A stretch of DNA of 64,000 nt. Origin: Pseudomonas sp. CC120222-01a (GTDB lineage: Bacteria; Pseudomonadota; Gammaproteobacteria; Pseudomonadales; Pseudomonadaceae). Positions 61,207 through 64,000 of this stretch are shown piece after piece. A model generated the notes under the pieces. The model searched no databases and was not told the DNA's origin. It saw only the letters and a program-made list of their open reading frames with translations. The stretch is taken from NCBI RefSeq assembly GCF_003097235.1, contig NZ_QEQQ01000006.1, forward strand, positions 62,001 to 126,000. The letters run 5' to 3'. The position numbers were made by a program, and so were the translations under genes. How positions within the stretch are numbered: the first letter of the stretch is position 1; each line of letters starts with the position of its first letter.

Positions 61207-63420
61207 TCAGATACGCCGTGCCGCGTAACGCTTGAGCATGCTCGGCACGTCGAGAATCAGCGCGATGCGGCCGTCACCGGTGATGGTGGCGCCAGACATG
61301 CCCGGGGTGCCCTGGAGCATCTTGCCCAGCGGCTTGATCACCACCTCTTCCTGGCCCACCAACTGGTCGACCACGAAGCCGATACGCTGGGTACCGACCG
61401 AGAGGATCACCACATGGCCCTCACGCTGCTCCTCGTGCACCTGGCCCTGCACCAGCCAGCGCTTGAGGTAGAACAGCGGCAGCGCCTTGTCGCGCACGAT
61501 CACCACTTCCTGGCCGTCGACCACGTTGGTGCGCGACAGGTCGAGGTGGAAGATTTCGTTGACGTTGACCAGCGGGAAGGCGAATGCCTGGTTGCCCAGC
61601 ATCACCATCAGGGTCGGCATGATCGCCAGGGTCAGCGGCACCTTGATGACGATCTTCGAGCCCTGGCCCTTGGCCGAGAAGATGTTGATCGAGCCGTTGA
61701 GCTGGGAAATCTTGGTCTTCACCACGTCCATGCCGACACCACGGCCGGACACGTCGGAAATCTCGGTCTTGGTCGAGAAGCCCGGGGCGAAGATCAGGTT
61801 GTAGCAGTCCGACTCGCTCAGGCGGTCGGCGGCGTCCTTGTCCATCAGGCCCTTTTCCACGGCCTTGGCGCGCAGGATGCTCGGGTCCATGCCCTTGCCG
61901 TCGTCGGAGATCGACAGCAGGATGTGGTCGCCTTCCTGCTCGGCCGACAGTACCACGCGGCCGGTGCGGGCCTTGCCGGAGGCTTCACGCTCGTCCGGCA
62001 TCTCGACACCGTGGTCGACGGCGTTGCGCACCAGGTGCACCAGCGGGTCGGCCAGGGCCTCGACGAGGTTCTTGTCGAGGTCGGTCTCTTCACCGACCAG
62101 CTCCAGGTTGATCTCTTTCTTCAGTTGCCGAGCCAGGTCGCGAACCAGGCGCGGGAAGCGCCCGAAGACCTTCTTGATCGGCTGCATGCGGGTCTTCATC
62201 ACCGCGGTCTGCAGGTCGGCGGTGACCACGTCGAGGTTGGACACGGCCTTGGACATGGCCTCGTCGCCGCTGTTCAGGCCCAGGCGCACCAGGCGGTTAC
62301 GCACCAGCACCAGTTCGCCGACCATGTTCATAATCTCGTCCAGGCGTGCAGTGTCGACACGCACGGTGGTTTCCGCTTCGCTGGCAGGCTTTTCGGCCGC
62401 AGGGGCCGGGGTGCGGGCTGGCGCCGGCTTGGCTGCGGCGGGCGCAGCGGCAGCCGGGGCTGCAGCAGGCTTGGCGAGCGGTTTGCTTTCAGCCACGGCC
62501 GCAACCGCTGCTGCCACGGCGACCGGCGCTTCGCCAGCAACGGTTTCACCGGTGAACTTGCCCTTGCCGTGCAACTGATCGAGCAACGCTTCGAACTCGT
62601 GCTCGGTGATTTCGTCACTGCTGGCGGGCGCGACAGCGCTTTCCACGGCAGCGGCAGCAGCCGGCAAGGCATCGGCCTGGAAGGTGCCCTTGCCATGCAA
62701 CTGGTCCAGCAACGACTCGAATTCTTCGTCGGTGATTTCGTCACTCACCGGTGCACTGGCATCGACCACCGCCTCAGTAGCGGCGACTTCAGGCGAGAAT
62801 TGACCCTTGCCATGCAACTGGTCGAGCAGTGATTCGAACTCGGCGTCGGTGATGTCATCACCCGAACCGCTCAAGGTCTCGCCCTGCATCTGCGCATCGG
62901 CAGCGGCCGCTTCGGCCTTGACTGCGTCGAGCGAGTCGAGCAGCTGTTCGAACTCGGTGTCGGTGATGTCCGCCTCGGCAGCCACAGGCTCCGGTGCAAC
63001 CTCGACCACCGGTGCAGGCGCATCGGCGCTGGCAGGCTCGGCCAGGCGCGACAAGGCCGCCAGCAGCTCCGGGGTGGCCGGGGTCACTTCGCTGCGCTCA
63101 CGCACCTGGCCGAACATGCTGTTGACCGTGTCCAGCGCTTCGAGCACCACGTCCATCAGTTCCGCGTCGACCCGGCGCTCACCTTTGCGCAGGATGTCGA
63201 ACACGTTCTCGGCGATGTGGCAGCACTCCACCAGCTCGTTCAGCTGAAGGAAGCCGGCGCCCCCTTTTACAGTGTGGAAACCGCGAAAGATCGCATTGAG
63301 CAGGTCGGCATCGTCGGGCCGGCTTTCCAGCTCGACCAGTTGCTCGGACAGTTGCTCAAGAATTTCGCCGGCTTCTACCAGGAAATCCTGAAGGATTTCT
63401 TCATCGGCGCCGAAGCTCAT
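61207..63420 (-). CDS. cheA: Chemotaxis histidine kinase CheA
   Basis: 737 residues: Hpt domain with phospho-accepting His49 in [11 protein letters not shown]; an unusual repeat-bearing linker (about 150-290); dimerisation and ATPase domains with the N-box NAVDHGVE and GRGVGMDVV, and a C-terminal CheW-like domain ([37 protein letters not shown]). Four copies of an ITDxEFExLL motif lie in the linker (see findings). ATG 63420, divergent from nothing; cheZ is 12 nt away. Confidence 0.97.
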   Translation of the reverse strand: MSFGADEEILQDFLVEAGEILEQLSEQLVELESRPDDADLLNAIFRGFHTVKGGAGFLQLNELVECCHIAENVFDILRKGERRVDAELMDVVLEALDTVNSMFGQVRERSEVTPATPELLAALSRLAEPASADAPAPVVEVAPEPVAAEADITDTEFEQLLDSLDAVKAEAAAADAQMQGETLSGSGDDITDAEFESLLDQLHGKGQFSPEVAATEAVVDASAPVSDEITDEEFESLLDQLHGKGTFQADALPAAAAAVESAVAPASSDEITEHEFEALLDQLHGKGKFTGETVAGEAPVAVAAAVAAVAESKPLAKPAAAPAAAAPAAAKPAPARTPAPAAEKPASEAETTVRVDTARLDEIMNMVGELVLVRNRLVRLGLNSGDEAMSKAVSNLDVVTADLQTAVMKTRMQPIKKVFGRFPRLVRDLARQLKKEINLELVGEETDLDKNLVEALADPLVHLVRNAVDHGVEMPDEREASGKARTGRVVLSAEQEGDHILLSISDDGKGMDPSILRAKAVEKGLMDKDAADRLSESDCYNLIFAPGFSTKTEISDVSGRGVGMDVVKTKISQLNGSINIFSAKGQGSKIVIKVPLTLAIMPTLMVMLGNQAFAFPLVNVNEIFHLDLSRTNVVDGQEVVIVRDKALPLFYLKRWLVQGQVHEEQREGHVVILSVGTQRIGFVVDQLVGQEEVVIKPLGKMLQGTPGMSGATITGDGRIALILDVPSMLKRYAARRI
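62551..62970 (-). repeat. Coding repeats in cheA linker (four ITDxEFExLL units)
   Basis: Residues 152-165, 190-206, 229-245 and 271-287 of CheA carry an [17 protein letters not shown] unit; the last three keep the full QLHGKG tail and are about 40 residues apart. The DNA is visibly repeated (TTGCCATGCAACTGGTC type blocks). Confidence 0.85.
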
Positions 63421-63432
63421 TAAACGTGCTCC

Positions 63433-64000
63433 TTAAAAACCCAGGCTGGACAGCAGATCGTCGACGTCGTCCTGACCGGACACAACGTCTTCACGCTTAT
63501 CGGCATGAATCTGCGGACCTTCACCCCGAGTCGGATGTTTTTCTTCATCTTTTTCAGCACGCAGCTGCTGGTGGTCGTGTTCGATACCGGCAAAACGGTC
63601 GACCTGACTGGCCATCAGCACGAGCTTGAGCAGATTGCTTTCCACTTCGGTGACCAACGCCGTGACGCGCTTGATCACCTGGCCGGTCAGGTCCTGATAG
63701 TCCTGGGCCAGCAGAATGTCATTGAGGTGGCCGGCGACCTTGCGGTTGCCCTCGGCGCTGTGCGTCAGGAAACTGTCGACGCGCTTGACCAGCTCGCGAA
63801 ACTCCGGCGCTGCGACTTCGCGGCGCATGAAGCGCTGCCAGTCGACGCTCAGGCTTTGTGCCTCGGCCGACAGGTCGTTGAGCACCGGGGTGCTCTCCTC
63901 CACCAGGTCCATGGTGCGGTTGGCGGCACCCTCGGTGAGCTTGACCACGTAGGACAGGCGCTCGGTGGCATCGGTAATCTGCGAGACTTCCTCGGCCTGC
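63433..64000 (-). CDS. cheZ: Chemotaxis phosphatase CheZ (5'-truncated by window edge)
   Basis: About 189 residues visible; the frame is open to the window end, so the N-terminus is beyond it. The four-helix phosphatase core includes AQDYQDLTGQVIKRV with the active-site Gln in the QDYQDLTGQ segment. The C-terminus is QDDVDDLLSSLGF, the CheY-P-binding peptide seen in E. coli CheZ. First visible gene of the operon and upstream of cheA. Confidence 0.95.
   Translation of the reverse strand, partial: QAEEVSQITDATERLSYVVKLTEGAANRTMDLVEESTPVLNDLSAEAQSLSVDWQRFMRREVAAPEFRELVKRVDSFLTHSAEGNRKVAGHLNDILLAQDYQDLTGQVIKRVTALVTEVESNLLKLVLMASQVDRFAGIEHDHQQLRAEKDEEKHPTRGEGPQIHADKREDVVSGQDDVDDLLSSLGF

Overview
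The window is G+C-rich chromosomal DNA that looks like the Pseudomonas putida group. The gene order (xdhB-xdhC-guaD, purine catabolic genes, gcl-hyi-glxR-ttuD-pykF, ccm operon, cheZ-cheA-cheB-motCD-parA-cheW) and the many intergenic 'GTGGGAGCGG...CGCGAA' REP palindromes are typical of that group. No rRNA, tRNA, CRISPR array, prophage or complete transposase gene was seen.

Region 1 (1-15.7 kb) holds purine catabolism: xanthine dehydrogenase (xdhB, cut by the window edge, and xdhC), guanine deaminase, an aquaporin, an FCD-type GntR regulator, an AzgA-type purine permease, HIU hydrolase, allantoinase (puuE), OHCU decarboxylase (uraD), ureidoglycolate lyase (allA), a membrane urate oxidase with a cytochrome c tail (puuD), an NCS2 urate/xanthine permease and two tandem Tsx-like outer-membrane channels. 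Region 2 (15.7-20.5 kb) has a small membrane protein, an LTA-synthase-like sulfatase, a DUF808 protein, a RutR-like TetR regulator and a GlcG-like protein. Region 3 (20.8-28.4 kb) carries glyoxylate from ureidoglycolate into central metabolism: gcl, hyi, glxR, ttuD, pykF, then a urea transporter. Together these genes take guanine to pyruvate except for the allantoate-to-ureidoglycolate step, for which no gene is visible here.

Region 4 (28.4-43.1 kb) is mixed: a voltage-gated channel with a C-terminal zinc ribbon, sulfate-binding protein, a miniature MscS-type protein, a methyltransferase, an EamA exporter with a divergent Lrp regulator, an NCS1 permease plus Asp/Glu/hydantoin racemase pair, a DadA-like oxidase, a histidine phosphatase, a lower-G+C two-gene unit of unknown function, FKBP, another EamA transporter, GFA, PhzF and 2-hydroxyacid dehydrogenase proteins. 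A 303-bp MITE-like element with 103-bp inverted arms follows.

Region 5 (43.6-50.9 kb, minus strand) is a lipoprotein gene and the complete ccmABCDEFGHI cytochrome c maturation operon, including a 58-codon ccmD. Region 6 (51.0-55.7 kb, plus strand) has a FliK-like gene, a stand-alone FlhB C-terminal-domain gene and a 904-residue dermonecrotic-toxin-like protein ending in a TcdA/TcdB-type glycosyltransferase domain. Region 7 (55.8-64.0 kb, minus strand) is the chemotaxis/flagellar-motor cluster cheZ-cheA-cheB-motC-motD-parA-cheW2-cheW-DUF2802.

The most notable regulatory signal is a recurring palindrome, TTGTATACAA or TTGTACACAA, near the promoters of the GntR gene, the AzgA permease, hiuH, puuE, the glcG-like gene, gcl and the NCS1 permease, and unexpectedly 2 nt before the fliK-like start codon. 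I infer that the FCD-GntR regulator encoded here may read this site. A-rich Hfq/Crc-type motifs lie just upstream of the ribosome binding sites of two permeases, one Tsx channel and ttuD.
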